NCBI GenBank assembly: GCA_963691705.1
Contig: OY829537.1
Location: 66,254,304 to 66,318,303 of the forward strand
Source of the DNA: Viola odorata
Lineage: Eukaryota > Streptophyta > Magnoliopsida > Malpighiales > Violaceae
Direction of reading: 5' to 3'
DNA: 64,000 nucleotides
A program made the position numbers and the translations under genes. The notes beneath the pieces are model-generated. The model had not been told where the DNA came from, did no database searches, and saw nothing but the letters and a program-made list of their open reading frames with translations. Positions 11,479-22,397 of the stretch are shown piece by piece. The first letter of the stretch is position 1. Every line of letters begins with the position of its first letter.

Positions 11479-13479
11479 ATGGCACCAAAAACAAAAATAC
11501 CAGCCCGCAAGAATGCCTCTGGACCTAAGCCGGTGGACACTTCCAGCCCCGTTTCTTCCAAATCAAGATCGCAATCCGCTACCCCAAACTCGGCTTCATT
11601 CAAAACAGCCACACCACCGTCTTCCACCCCACTTCCCATTCCCTCTCCTAGGGCGGTCTCACCAACAACCGCAGAGCAGATCCGAGAGTTCACCCCAGTG
11701 GACAATGACCTAGAGGTCACAGGCTCTATTCCCCCCACCTCGACCACTACTAGAGGCGGCCGTGTAGTGAAACTTCCCCCCGGATCGTCCACTGCCAAGT
11801 CCACAGCCAAGTCTAAGCCTAAAAAGCCCTCTCCTTCCGCCAGGAAGCTCCCTCTTGATTCAGCCGTCGACCACTTCCTAGCTCCTCAACCTGCCTTAAC
11901 TGTTGAGGAATTCCTCAAAGACATCCTGATCTCCGATGAAGAAGTCGAGGTCATGGAGGAGCAAGTTGAGCCTGGTAACGGCCTAGAGAATGAAGACCTC
12001 GAAGCCATGGAGGAGGGAACAGGAGAAAGTGGAGATGCAGAGGGCAGAGAAGCAGACGAAGAAGAAAAAGCGGAAGAGGCGGAGAGGAAGCAAAAAGTAG
12101 TCGCAGCAAGATCAACGGCTAAGAAAGGCAAATCCAAAGCTGATGCCAAATCAGAGCAGCCAGCTGCAGTTGATACACCAGTGGGCCACAAGAGGAAGCT
12201 TTCATCCACTAGTGGCGGTAAGCCCTCGAGCTCCAAGAAGCCCCATGCCCCCGAAGCAGACGATGATGTCGAGGCCGAGACCCCAACACCTTCATCCATC
12301 CCCAGATCCAGCTCCCAACAGGTTACTTCTGACCTTTCCTCACCTCATGAATGGATCATATTTAATGATAAACCATCCCTTGATAAGTTGACTATGCTGA
12401 ATTCCAAGGGCGTTAGCTCATGTGCGCGCCTGGATTTTGATTTTCTTGCTAAGATGGGTATTGAATCCAAGGTCAGGGAGTATGTGGCCAACATTGGTTG
12501 GGAATCTCTATTCTATTTGGAACACCCGACCTTTGTTGAGCTTTCCCTTGGGTTTTTCACTACATTCTGGGTAGATGGTACTTTTAGGCCCAAGGGCAAG
12601 GTCGGGCCGAACTCTTCTACCCCTGGTTTGATCAACTTTAGGTTAGCTACCAAGTGGGAGCATCTGACCCTTGGGGAATTTAATTGCTGGTTAGGATTTG
12701 TCACAAAAGATGAACTGAACACTCCTCTGTACAAGAATGCTTTAACTGTTATCCCTTCTATTTTTTATGCCAATGCTGCTTTTTGTGAACTAACCAATAA
12801 GCCTGCTGTTAAGTATGACCCTAAGGGTAGTAAAGCCCATGAAATCATCGACCCTGCCTTGCGTATCTTGCACAGGTATCTGGCCCTCACCTTTTCAGCA
12901 CGATTTGGTTCCTCAGGACAGATATCTGTGTAGGAACTTTTCTTTTTATGGTGCATGAAACACAAATGAAGGGTCAATCTTGGTTTTTGGGTAGCTTTGG
13001 GCATTTTGCATGTGTTAAATGGTAGCCATGGGTCTATTTTTGGGTCGCTTATTTCCTTGTTTGCTGTGAAGATGCGTAATATTGACCTACATGCTAGTAA
13101 CCTTTCTGAGCCCCTGGCATTCAAGGATTTGGATATCCGAACCTTGGATGTCATGGGTCATTTATGTATCTCATGGGGTGTGTTGAGTTTTTACCCAGGT
13201 TGTGCCCCCGCAACAGAAAAGGTTTTCGGGATCAAGAACGGTGGCATATTTGACTATCCAGATCTTTCGGATCCCCATTCCAATGCCATTTCTCTAACCC
13301 CCGAAAAGCAAGCGCCCCAAGCGGAAGCAGCTCGTCAAGCCAACGCGGCAGCAATAAGCCAGCCCCCGATACCTCTCATTGTCTATGATCCGACCTAGAC
13401 GAGACTTCTCCAGGCCATTCTGCGGGAACTTCAGGCTTTGATGGCTGAAGTTGCCCGCAGAAATTTGCCACCCCAGTAA
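11479..13479 (+). pseudogene. Athila-1 second sense ORF (Athila 'ORF1'/plant transposon protein family)
   Basis: The ATG at 11479 opens a frame that would run about 666 codons to TAA at 13477. The N-terminus is Ser/Pro/Thr-rich. An acidic Glu-rich segment spans about residues 150-205, followed by a basic KRKLSS...SSKK patch that looks like a nuclear localisation signal. The C-terminal half has HEWIIFNDKP, YLEHPTFVELSL, WEHLTLGEFNCWLGF and HRYLALTFSARFG, recalling the plant retrotransposon protein families annotated from Athila. This is the position often called env-like, but I see no signal peptide or clear membrane anchor. TAG at 12931, TGA at 12967 and TAG at 13396 interrupt it. The Athila-2 homologue is at 51934. 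Confidence 0.8.
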
Positions 13480-15164
13480 CCCCCCCGAACATTTTCATCT
13501 CTCCAGCCCCCGAAAGGGGCACTAAACAATTTTAATGTTTTTTATTATTGTACTGTACTTATATTTCTTGAACTCCTTTTTATGCTCTCCCCGTATTGAG
13601 GACAATGCGCTGCCTAAGTGTGGGGAGGGAATTATTTATGCGCTTTGCATGTATGATTGCATGTTTATTTTCACGTTTGTTGCATGATTTGTATGTTTTA
13701 CGGATTTTATTTTTAGCCATGCTAGGAAAATTTTCCCACTGCCAGTTTTCAAACCCTCATTTTTGGCATGCATTTTTTTTACTTTTGATGCATAGAAGAA
13801 GCATGACATCCATCGCATCTACACCTGAACATGCATTTTTAGACCTGCTAGCCCTTATATCCATATCTAGGCCGTAACACCAGTAGTCACAATCTGATCC
13901 CGTGAGCATATTTGAGCTTCATACCCTTTATTTTTTTATTGAAAATGCTTAGCTAGGCACTGTTAGACATGGGAAAGCTTAGATATGATGGAAAGTCTCG
14001 CATCAATATCTTTTTCTTTCTCTTCTCCCCCCCTCTCTCTCTTTTCTTTTCGAGCCCCCAACATCCCCCTTCTTTTCATACTCTTTCCTAACCATTTGTA
14101 GTTTCCTGATCTCTTTCCTTGGCAGGTGGGATAGCGATTATTGAGGGTAACGTCGAGGGCTAGACACCCAAAGAACGCGCAGACAAGTTCAAGTGTGGGG
14201 AAGGAAGATAAAAGCAAAAGACTTCAGAACAGAAAGCAGGAATCTAGGGCAAGAAAATCAAAGGCTCGAAAGAGTTTCGAGCCCTAGACCATTCAAACAA
14301 TTCGAGCCCCAGAAATATTCAAGTGTGGGGAAGCGAAAAAAAAGTCACCATCGATGCTGGAAGCAGATCAAGGGCAAGCACCGAACGAAAAAATCAGGAG
14401 TTCCATGCCTGGAAGAATCAAAATTTTGTAGCATGTTCATGCCCCCTTCTTTCCTTAAAAAAAAAAACATTTAAATTTTGAAATAAAAGAAGAAAGGCAC
14501 TGAACTTCCAAGTAAAAGCATCCGCATCCGACGCCTTAGCGAATACGTCCCCCAGCCCTCGAAAGAAGATCTTTGTCTAGCCCCCGAATCGACAACGTGC
14601 CCTCGGTAAAAGCTGCCTCGCCACTTCGCCTTTTTCCCAGCCAAGGGATCCAACCAGGTTTTACCTGTTTCTTTCTTTTCCTTCCTTCTTTTCTCCCCTC
14701 ATTTCTCTTCTGTTCATCTCCTACTTCCCTCTTCCACATTTCTAGCTCTTTCGATCCCATTTCTTTCTTTTTGCTGATGCGTTGCTTTTCCGATTGTTGA
14801 TTGCCCATGCATGTGTTCTATAGTACTTGGATTGAAGTGCAAACTATGCCTGTGTTGCGTTATTTGCATTCTTGAGTGATAGCCTAAACACGTTTTTTAT
14901 TCTGAGTTTGAGTGCAAATACACCTCTTTGTGAGGACTGCTGGTGAATAGGCTAGATATGGGAAAGTCTGGTTGATAGGGTCGTTATTCTATCAACCAGA
15001 TGCAGGTGCTTTTCTAGGTCTAGATTTGCTCTGGTTGAGTGTAGCTTGTAGGATGGCGTGCCCATTTCTGTGTATTGGGAGTTGATTATGTATGCTTTTG
15101 AATGAGGTGGCTTTCCAATTTTGTTTATGCTCGAGGGTGAGCATAGGGGCAGTGTGGGGATGTT
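13480..15164 (+). other. Athila-1 long 3' untranslated region with repeated PPT-like motifs
   Basis: 1.7 kb with no credible ORF. AGTGTGGGGA occurs at 13617, 14192 and 14322 as well as in the true PPT at 15151. All four are conserved in Athila-2. It also contains TCTCTTTCTTTTC pyrimidine stretches near 14010-14060 and 14670-14770. Confidence 0.8.
15141..15164 (+). other. Athila-1 polypurine tract
   Basis: GGGGCAGTGTGGGGATGTT ends at the 3' LTR start. This is the expected plus-strand primer site. Confidence 0.8.
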
Positions 15165-16764
15165 TGATAGCACGTTTTATGTCCTCGGTTTTACCCTCCT
15201 TTCTAGCCCCTTCGGGGGCTCGATGTTGCTATTTGACCGTTATTCCAATCTTATTTGCAGATTAGCATCAAAAGAGGGAAAAGATCGAAAAGAAGCGATT
15301 TTAGAGCATTTCTGAGGAATTCCAGTTTCTAGGACTAGAAGAAAGAACGTCGTCAAGACCTCGTCACGAACCAGACCAGTGCGCTGCCTCAAGGCCTCGA
15401 CAGTTCTGAACCTTCTTCCAAAGAAAAACATCTTCAAAGATCCGCACGGAATCCCAGGCACTTCCAAAAGGCATCAGGCGTGTCAGGAATCCCAGAATAT
15501 TCCTTTTGCAAGGACATGTGCTGTCACGCCCTCATTGCCCTTAGCTGTTTTTGTCTCCTAGCTAGTATTAGGCTATATAAGCATAGTTTTAGGGTTTTTG
15601 TAAGGACGGTTGTCCAAGGATATTTTCTTACATTAATTTCAGCACTTATTTTCTGGGAATCTTCTCCTCTTATCATCAAGAACAACTTTTGTAGCAACTT
15701 TCCTCTTCGATTATTAATTAATCTACCGGTTTCCTCTACTCCCTTTTTACGTTCTTTGTTATTGCATGATTCTATATACCTACTGTTTACATTATAGTAT
15801 GAGTAGCTAAATACCCCTTTCTTGGTGAAGGGTGTTTCAAGGGTTGTAGGGTTCAGCTAAGAGGTCTAATGCATGCTTGACATATTCTTTTGTAGCACAT
15901 AATTGTTTACCGATTTAATTCCATGCTTGTCTAGAAATGTTAAGAGCTTGATCATCTTTTAGTATTTCTGCATGAGTAACGTCATATTCCAGGGTTATAC
16001 CTGACGCGAAGCCCTGGAGTTTTAGCATACACCTAGGGGAGGCAGCAGGGGAGGCCTCACCTAGGGGTAAACAGTTATCTAGGGTATGTGATACGAGTCT
16101 GATAAGCCGAGCTGTCGCGCCCTAGATCTGTCTTACCTCCCCTTCATGGGCGTTCTGAATTTAGCTTCCCTACTTCGTACCCATGACAGGTCGAAGTGTC
16201 AAGGCTACCTTTTGATGACAAGAGAGGTAGCTGGGAGGATGGCTGAACGTCAAGGTCACCTCATATGTGGAAACGGGGGGTGACTTTTATCTAAGAAGGT
16301 AAGCAGGGGATGCGGTGTGGAAACGCGGTCCCTATAGCAGATCTGTACTTGAGTCTAGAATATTTTTGTACCGATGACTAACCGACCCAAAATGCAACCC
16401 AAAGGAACACCTTTCGCTAAGATCTCGTCCTATTTGATTAATATCTTTTTCCTTACTTTTCCTGCATTTGATTTGTTTACATCTCTTGCCCTGGATTACA
16501 TTTTACTTTCGTGCCCTAGATAATTACTTTACAATTCTATTTTGTTAGCTCCCATACTCTGCATTGATTAATTTATTAATCAACATAAACCCCCCCCCCC
16601 CCAGTATTGTTACTTCGGTTAGATCTGTTGCATATTGCCTTGTCATACATATTCACTAGCAATTTATTCCTTCAATCTCTGCGGTTCGACCCTGTCTTGC
16701 TCTGTACACATTAATTTGTGAATCTAGGCACCAGGAAAATATTAGTATATTTGAGTGACGATCA
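15165..16764 (+). mobile_element. Athila-1 3' LTR
   Basis: 1600 bp, matching 3738-5333 over its whole length. TATA box at 15574-15580. Its C-run near 16590 is longer (13 C) than that of the 5' LTR (9 C). Confidence 0.95.
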
Positions 16765-16769
16765 ATAAG
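16765..16769. repeat. target-site duplication, right (Athila-1)
   Basis: ATAAG, identical to 3733-3737. Confidence 0.9.
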
Positions 16770-17030
16770 CAATCCTCACCAGATATCGGTGTTTGCACTC
16801 ACACTTAGAAACAAGGCTACGTGTTTACACTCATAAAAATGCAACAAACATAGCACAAAATTAGATTTGCAATGTCAATCCGAGTGAATAAACTTCAGAT
16901 AAAAATGCACATGCATGGGTATTCATATAATCAAGAGAACTTTGCTAGAGAAAGGAAATAAAAGGGTGTAGACAGAAAGAAGAAGTTTATTTAAAAAGGA
17001 GAATGTTGTTTAGCAGAAGGAAATATGGTT
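16765..17030 (-). mobile_element. Old Athila-like relic, right part
   Basis: The reverse complement resembles Athila-1 14800-14940. The shared order is CCCATGCATGTG, CGGATTGA, GCAAA, GAGTGCAAACAC and GGTGAGGA. It joins the relic part at 3366-3737 seamlessly once Athila-1 is removed. Not coding. Confidence 0.6.
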
Positions 17031-17252
17031 TTAATGAGCAGTGCTTGTTGATTGGCCGCGATGAGGGCAAAGTGCACAAGTTCTCTAAGGATGATTTATC
17101 CTGAGATCACTTCTGTCGGCGACGGGCCTGAGTTTTGCTGGAGATGCTCTCTCTCGGTCATTTTGAGGTCAAAGTGCTCAAATTCTTTGATCTTTGTCGG
17201 GGATGATCTCTTTTTTCTGAGATCGCACCTCCTTGGTCATTTTGAGGGCGAA
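17031..17252. repeat. degenerate repeats of about 95 bp next to the Tat-1 break
   Basis: GGTCATTTTGAGG, AAAGTGC and GATGAT..TGAGATC recur two to three times. No coding signal. The stretch ends where Tat-1 reverse transcriptase begins in mid-domain. Confidence 0.5.
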
Positions 17253-20200
17253 ATTGTCAGATGCAGGATTCATCCGAGAAGTTCAATATCCCACTTGGCT
17301 GGCCAACCCCGTCTTAGTCCACAAGCCCAACGGAGACTGGCGCATGTGCATTGATTTCACCAACTTGAACGACGCTTGCCCTAAGGATTGCTATCAGCTA
17401 GTCGATCAAGCGGCAGCATATGCGTATTTGAGTTCTTTGGACGCCAATTCTGGATACCATCAAATTCCTATGGCCAAGAAGGATGAGGAAAAGACGGTAT
17501 TTATAACCTCGAAGGCCACCTATTGTTACACGGCAATGCCGTTCGGCTTAAAGAACGCAGGGGCGACCTTCCAGTGTATGGCCAACGAAGTGTTTAAAAA
17601 GCAAATCGGGAGAAATGTAGAAGCATACGTAGATGATGTATTGGTCAAAAGCATAAGTTTCAGTGACCATCTGGTCAATTTGCAGGAAGTGTTTGATACA
17701 TTAAGAAAGTACCAGATAAAGCTGAACCCCCGCAAGTGCGCGTTCGCATTTCAGACGGGAAAATTCCTCGGGTATGTGGTAAGCCGAAAGGGCATCCAGC
17801 CGAACCCGTCGAAGGTTAAGGCTATCCATGACATGGTATCGCCGCGAACCCTCCAGGAAGTTCAGAGATTAACAGGGCGCGTCATTGCGCTAGGACAGTT
17901 CATCTCTAAGCAGGGCGAGAAGTGCCTGCCGTTCTTCAAAGTCATACGCAAGAAAGCTCCCTTCGGATGGACACAAGAATGCGAAGAGGCGTTCATGGGT
18001 TTGAAAGCTTACTTGTCATCCAACTTGGTGCTAACATGACCACAGCCGGGCGATACTTTATTCTTGTACCTTGGCGTCGCGGACGAAGTGGTCAGTGCTG
18101 TTCTGGTCCGGGAGGATAATTACGCCCACCGACCCGTCTTCTTCGTCAGTCATGTGTTAAAAGATGCCGAGGTGCGGTACACCCACCTTGAGAAGGTGGC
18201 ATTCGCCCTGATACAGTCCACACGAAAGATGGATAGATATTTTCAGGCCCATCCGGTCACCGTGCTCACGGACCAGCCTTTGAGAAGGATTTTCAGGAAA
18301 CCAGAATCCTCGAGGAGGATGTTGATCTGGTCAATTGAGCTAGAACAATATGGACTACAATACAAAGCTCGGTCGTCCGTAAAAGCTCAGGTTTTGGCGG
18401 ATTTCATAGCCGAGTGCACATTTACTGGGGACAAGGCGGTAGAGCCGCTTGAGAGGAAAGGCAGTGATACAAAGATCTTACCCTCAGAAGCCCCCGCGGA
18501 CACATGGGTCATCTATGTGGATGGCGCCAAAAAACAGGAGCTGGCGGGAGTTGGAATATACATGGTCGGGCCGCACGATGTGCAGGTGCGGCACGCCATC
18601 AGAATCCTACAACCGCTGTCTAACAACGCAGCAGAGTATGAAGCGTTATTGGCGGGGCTTAGAGTAGGAAGGAATCTCTTCGCCAAAACTGAGAACGACC
18701 TGGTAGCAGGAGCCCCACGGTTGAAGATGCGAGGGGACTCCAAGTTGATAATTGATCAAGTCTTGGGACATTCCCAAGCTAGAGAACCGATCATGGTTCA
18801 ATACCTCTCGAAAGTGAAAAGAGAGTTGGCAGAAATGGAACAAAGCGGTGTATGTGTCACTTTTGAACACATCCCGCAGGAAGATAATACCGAGGCGGAT
18901 AGTCTTGACAAGACGGCAGCCAACCAAGAGGCCGCCATTCCAGAGGGCGTGTACTATGAAGAAAGGTCATTGTCGTCCTTCATGGAGGAGCAGCTATCGC
19001 TATATGTAGAGGAGATCGAAAAGGATTGGAGGATCCCTGTGATAAAATTTTTGAAACACGACGAGCTACCCAGCGACAGTGCAGAGAAGAAAAAAGTATT
19101 GAAGCAAGCGGCGAGGTGCACTTATTATGATGGGGCACTAATTCGGAGATGTTTCTCGCACCCGGCCGCAAAATGCATAACGGAACAAGAAGGCCTCCAT
19201 ACCCTGCGAGAGATTCACGAAGGCATCTACGGCATGCATGTGTCGGGTGGTACCATGGCCGCGCAGGTGTTTCGGTCAGGATTCTATTGGCCCACTATTC
19301 GCAGGGATTGTAACAACTTTGTGCAGTCATGCCATAAATGTCAAGAATTTGCCAAAATCCCTCGACGACCTGCCACTGAAATATCTCAGATCGTGGCACC
19401 TTGTCCTTTTGCTAAGTGGGGAATCGATATTTTAGGCCCTTTTCCTAAGGCGAGGTCCCAACTGAAATTTGTAATTGTGGCAGTAGACTACTTTACTAAA
19501 TGGGCAGAAGCAGAAGCGGTAGCCACTATTACGACGGAAAAGGTATGGCACTTCTTTAAGCACCAAGTGATCATGCGCTTCGGGGTGCCTCGCGTGCTAG
19601 TTAGTGACAACGGGGTGCAATTTACCAGCCGCTTCTTCAAGGAGCAATGCGAAGAATTTCAGATCGAACAGAGGTTCTCCTCTGTGGCGCATCCCCAGAC
19701 TAATGGCCAGGCGGAGGTGACCAACCGAAGCATTCTGAGTGGTATCAAGAAAAATCTGGAGGGGTCGAAAAAGAAGTGGCCAGATGAGTTACCCTATGTA
19801 ATGTGGGCTTACCGCATGACCGTCAAAACTAGTAGGGGGGAAACGCCTTTTGCGATGGCTTTTGGTACCGAAGCGGTAACGCCTGTCGAAATTGGCACCC
19901 TAAGCTTGAGGGTGGAATATTTCAAGGAGGAATTAAATGAGGAGAGGTTACGAGCTAACCTTGACATGCTACCTGAGGCACGCGAGGAAGCTCTCTTGAA
20001 AATAATGCACTACAAAAGAATAATGGCGCGGTATCACAACAGACACGTTAAGGAGCGGCTGCTCAAAGCGGGAGACCTCGTGCTCAGGGATAAACGAGCG
20101 GCGAGCCAACGAATGTGGAAGCTCAGCTCAAACTGGGAAGGCCCGTACCGCGTCACTCGTGTTATCGGAAAGGGGGCATATCACCTCGAAACGGTTGACG

Positions 20201-20262
20201 GTACTCCCTTACCTAACTCTTGGAATATTGCTAGATTAAAATTCTATCATGCTAGAATTTGA
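17253..20262 (+). pseudogene. pol: Tat-1 pol: RT, RNase H, second RNase H, integrase
   Basis: One frame runs from about 17253 to TAG at 20260 with a single in-frame TGA at 18037-18039. RT shows WRMCIDFTNLN, FGLKNAGATFQ and the catalytic YVDD at 17626-17637. The first RNase H has LTDQPLRRIF and lacks a clear DAS motif. The second RNase H (about 18505-18920) shows VDG, NNAAEYEAL, GDSKLIIDQ and NTEADSL, giving a D-E-D-D pattern. Integrase has the H-H-C-C finger (CHKCQEF), WGIDILGPFP, LVSDNGVQF and NGQAEVTNR, then a C-terminal GPYRVTRVIGKGAYHLE region. Apart from one stop and the missing N-terminus it is remarkably intact. Confidence 0.9.
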
Positions 20263-21290
20263 CATGTCGTTGGGCATGGTTTTTGAAAATTAAAATTTTG
20301 TGAAATTGAAATATCGACATGTCGTGGGCATGGTCTTTGAAATTGAAATTTTGACATGCCGTTGAGCATGGTCTTGAAATTTTGAAATTTGACATGCCGT
20401 GGGCATGGTCTTTGAAATTGAAATTTTGACATGCCGCGGGGCATGGTTTTAAAATTGAAATTTGTAAAATGTGACATGCCGGGGGGCATGGTTTTGAAAT
20501 CAAGAAATTTTGAAATTTGACATGTCGTGGCCATTGTCTTGAAATTGAAATATCGACATGCCGTGGGCATGGTCTTTGAAATTGAAATTTTGACATGCCG
20601 CGGGGCATGGTTTTAAAATTGAAATTTGTAAAATGTGACATGCCGGGGGGCATGGTTTTGAAATCGAGAAATTTTGAAATTTGACATGCCGTGGGCATGG
20701 TCTTGAAATTGAAATATCGACATGCCGTGGGCATGGTCTTTGAAATTGAAATTTTGACATGCCGTTGAGCATGGTCTTGAAATTTTGAAATTTGACATGC
20801 CGTGGGCATGGTCTTTGAAATTGAAATTTTGACATGCCGCGGGGCATGGTTTTAAAATTGAAATTTGTAAAATGTGACATGCCGGGGGGCATGGTTTTGA
20901 AATCGATAAATTTTGAAATTTGACATGCCGTGGCCATGGTCTTGAAATTGAAATATCGACATGCCGTGGGCATGGTCTTTGAAATTGAAATTTTGACATG
21001 CCGTTAAGCATGGTATTGAAATTTTGAAATTCGACATGCAGTGGGCATGGTCTTTGAAATTGAAATTTTGACATGCCGCGGGCATGGTCTTGAAATTGAA
21101 AGATCGACATGCCGTGGGCATGTTCTTTGAAATTGAAATTTTGACATGTCGTTGAGCATGGTCTTGGAAATTGAAAAATTGAAATATCGACATGCCGTGG
21201 GCATGATCTTTGAAATTGAAATTTTGACATGCCGTGGGCATGGTCTTGAAATTGAAATTTCGACATGCCGTGGGCATGGTCTAACAATTG
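20263..21290 (+). repeat. Tat-1 array of CATGCC-GTG-GGCATG hairpin units, 26 copies
   Basis: The block begins right at the pol stop codon. GACATGCCGTGGGCATGGTC and variants recur 26 times, spaced 35-47 bp by AT-rich linkers such as TTTGAAATTGAAATTT. Each core is an inverted repeat with CATGCC/GGCATG arms. Variants (GTTGAG, CGCGGG, CCGGGGGG, GTGGCC) recur in a fixed order, giving a partial higher-order period near 164 bp. ORFs across it on the minus strand are repeat artefacts. Confidence 0.9.
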
Positions 21291-21850
21291 TTGTGGAAAT
21301 ATTTCTTGTTCCTTGTTGGTTGTCTGTGTAATGTGCAGATAATAAGGAAAGGAGGATGTCGGGGGTGAAAGGTCCTAGCCTTGGGGCATAATGGGCTAAT
21401 ACAGATGGATCGTCAAGACGAGGCACGCCCCGGCGATCCTAATATATGGTGCTGGAAGTGAAAAATTCTGGCCTTGCGAGGCCGGCCTTGATCAGGCGGC
21501 TCGCTAAGACGAGACACGCTCCAGCACTGTCGAGAGTGAAAAATCCTATCCTGGGGAAACCCAGAGAGGGCACGCCCCGACTCCCCTGGGGGTGTAAGCC
21601 AGTTCTCACATAGGCGGATGATCATTAAGTGAGGCACGACCCCAGGGAGGATAAAAACTCCACCTCGCAAGTGAAAATCCTATCCTTACGATAGTAGCGC
21701 TAACATAGACACCTCGTTAAGAAAGGGCACGTTCCGAGGTGTGAGGGCAACGCTGAGGAAGTGAAAAGTCCTATCCTCGTGAAGGCCGACCCTGATCAGG
21801 CGGCGCACTGAGAGAGGGCACTTCCCGGCCGATTAAAGAAATAAGAAAGG
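21291..21850 (+). repeat. Tat-1 array with GTGAAAAATCCTATCCT and GAGGCACGCCCC
   Basis: Units of 80-120 bp, about five copies, with AAATCCTATCCT, GATCAGGCGGC and GAGGCACG blocks. Tat-2 carries a homologous, more regular array at 37845-38195. The leading 80 bp (21291-21370) is unique. Confidence 0.75.
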
Positions 21851-21899
21851 TCACGGTACCCCAGCTAGTAGCCGGAAGGGACAAACCCGGTGAAGTTTG

Positions 21900-22290
21900 G
21901 CTGGAAGAGTACGTGACATGAGCGACATCGGGGGAGATCGCGCCACACCCCGAGGTAATTAAGATATTTTAGTAGATGTCGCTGATAATATAAATGATAA
22001 GTGAAAATGTGCAGAAAATTCGGCACAAGCGACATCTCTGGGGGATCGTGCTAAGTAAGAGAGGAGCACGCGCGGCAATGCCCTAAGGTGATTAAGATTT
22101 TTTTAGAATATGTCGCTACTAACAAAGTGATAAGTGAAAATGTGCAGAAAATTCGGCACAAGCGACATCTCTAGGGGATCGTGCTAAGTAAGAGAGGAGC
22201 ACGCGCGGCAATGCCACAAGGTAATTAAGATTTTTTGAGAATATGTCGCTACTAACAAAGTATAAGTAAAAATGTGCAGAAAATTGTGCG
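21900..22290 (+). repeat. Tat-1 133/134-bp tandem repeat, about 3 units
   Basis: TGTCGCT starts at 21977, 22111 and 22244. Each unit carries AAATGTGCAGAAAATTCGGC, ACAAGCGACATCTC and AGAGAGGAGCACGCGCGGCA. Unit 1 is preceded by a partial unit. No coding signal. Confidence 0.85.
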
Positions 22291-22397
22291 AACTGTTTAC
22301 ACACGAGAGGGGATACTTGCCCAAACAAAAGGCCCTAAAAAACACAAAAAGGGGCAAAGAAGTCAGAGCACCCGATGGACAAAAAGAGAAGTAACAT

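Larger units (their letters stand above)
3738..16764 (+). mobile_element. Athila-1: full-length Athila-lineage Ty3/gypsy retrotransposon (13.0 kb)
   Basis: Two LTRs of 1596 and 1600 bp start with TGATAGCACG and end with GTGACGATCA. They are flanked by the 5-bp TSD ATAAG. A tRNA-Asp-type PBS follows the 5' LTR and an AGTGTGGGGATG polypurine tract precedes the 3' LTR. The interior has gag, aspartic protease, RT, RNase H, integrase and a second sense ORF, in Athila order. The first 119 bp of the two LTRs differ at four positions, so the insertion is not very recent. Coding capacity is lost through nonsense codons and frameshifts. It sits inside an older Athila-like relic of opposite orientation. 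Confidence 0.95.

Noticed and set aside
11479..13479. Calling the Athila second ORF an envelope gene
   Set aside because: No signal peptide, cleavage site or firm membrane anchor; it has an acidic region and a nuclear-signal-like patch.
20252..21426. Several minus-strand ORFs of 107-224 codons over the hairpin array
   Set aside because: Repeat artefacts in overlapping frames (HGMSKFQF-type repeats).
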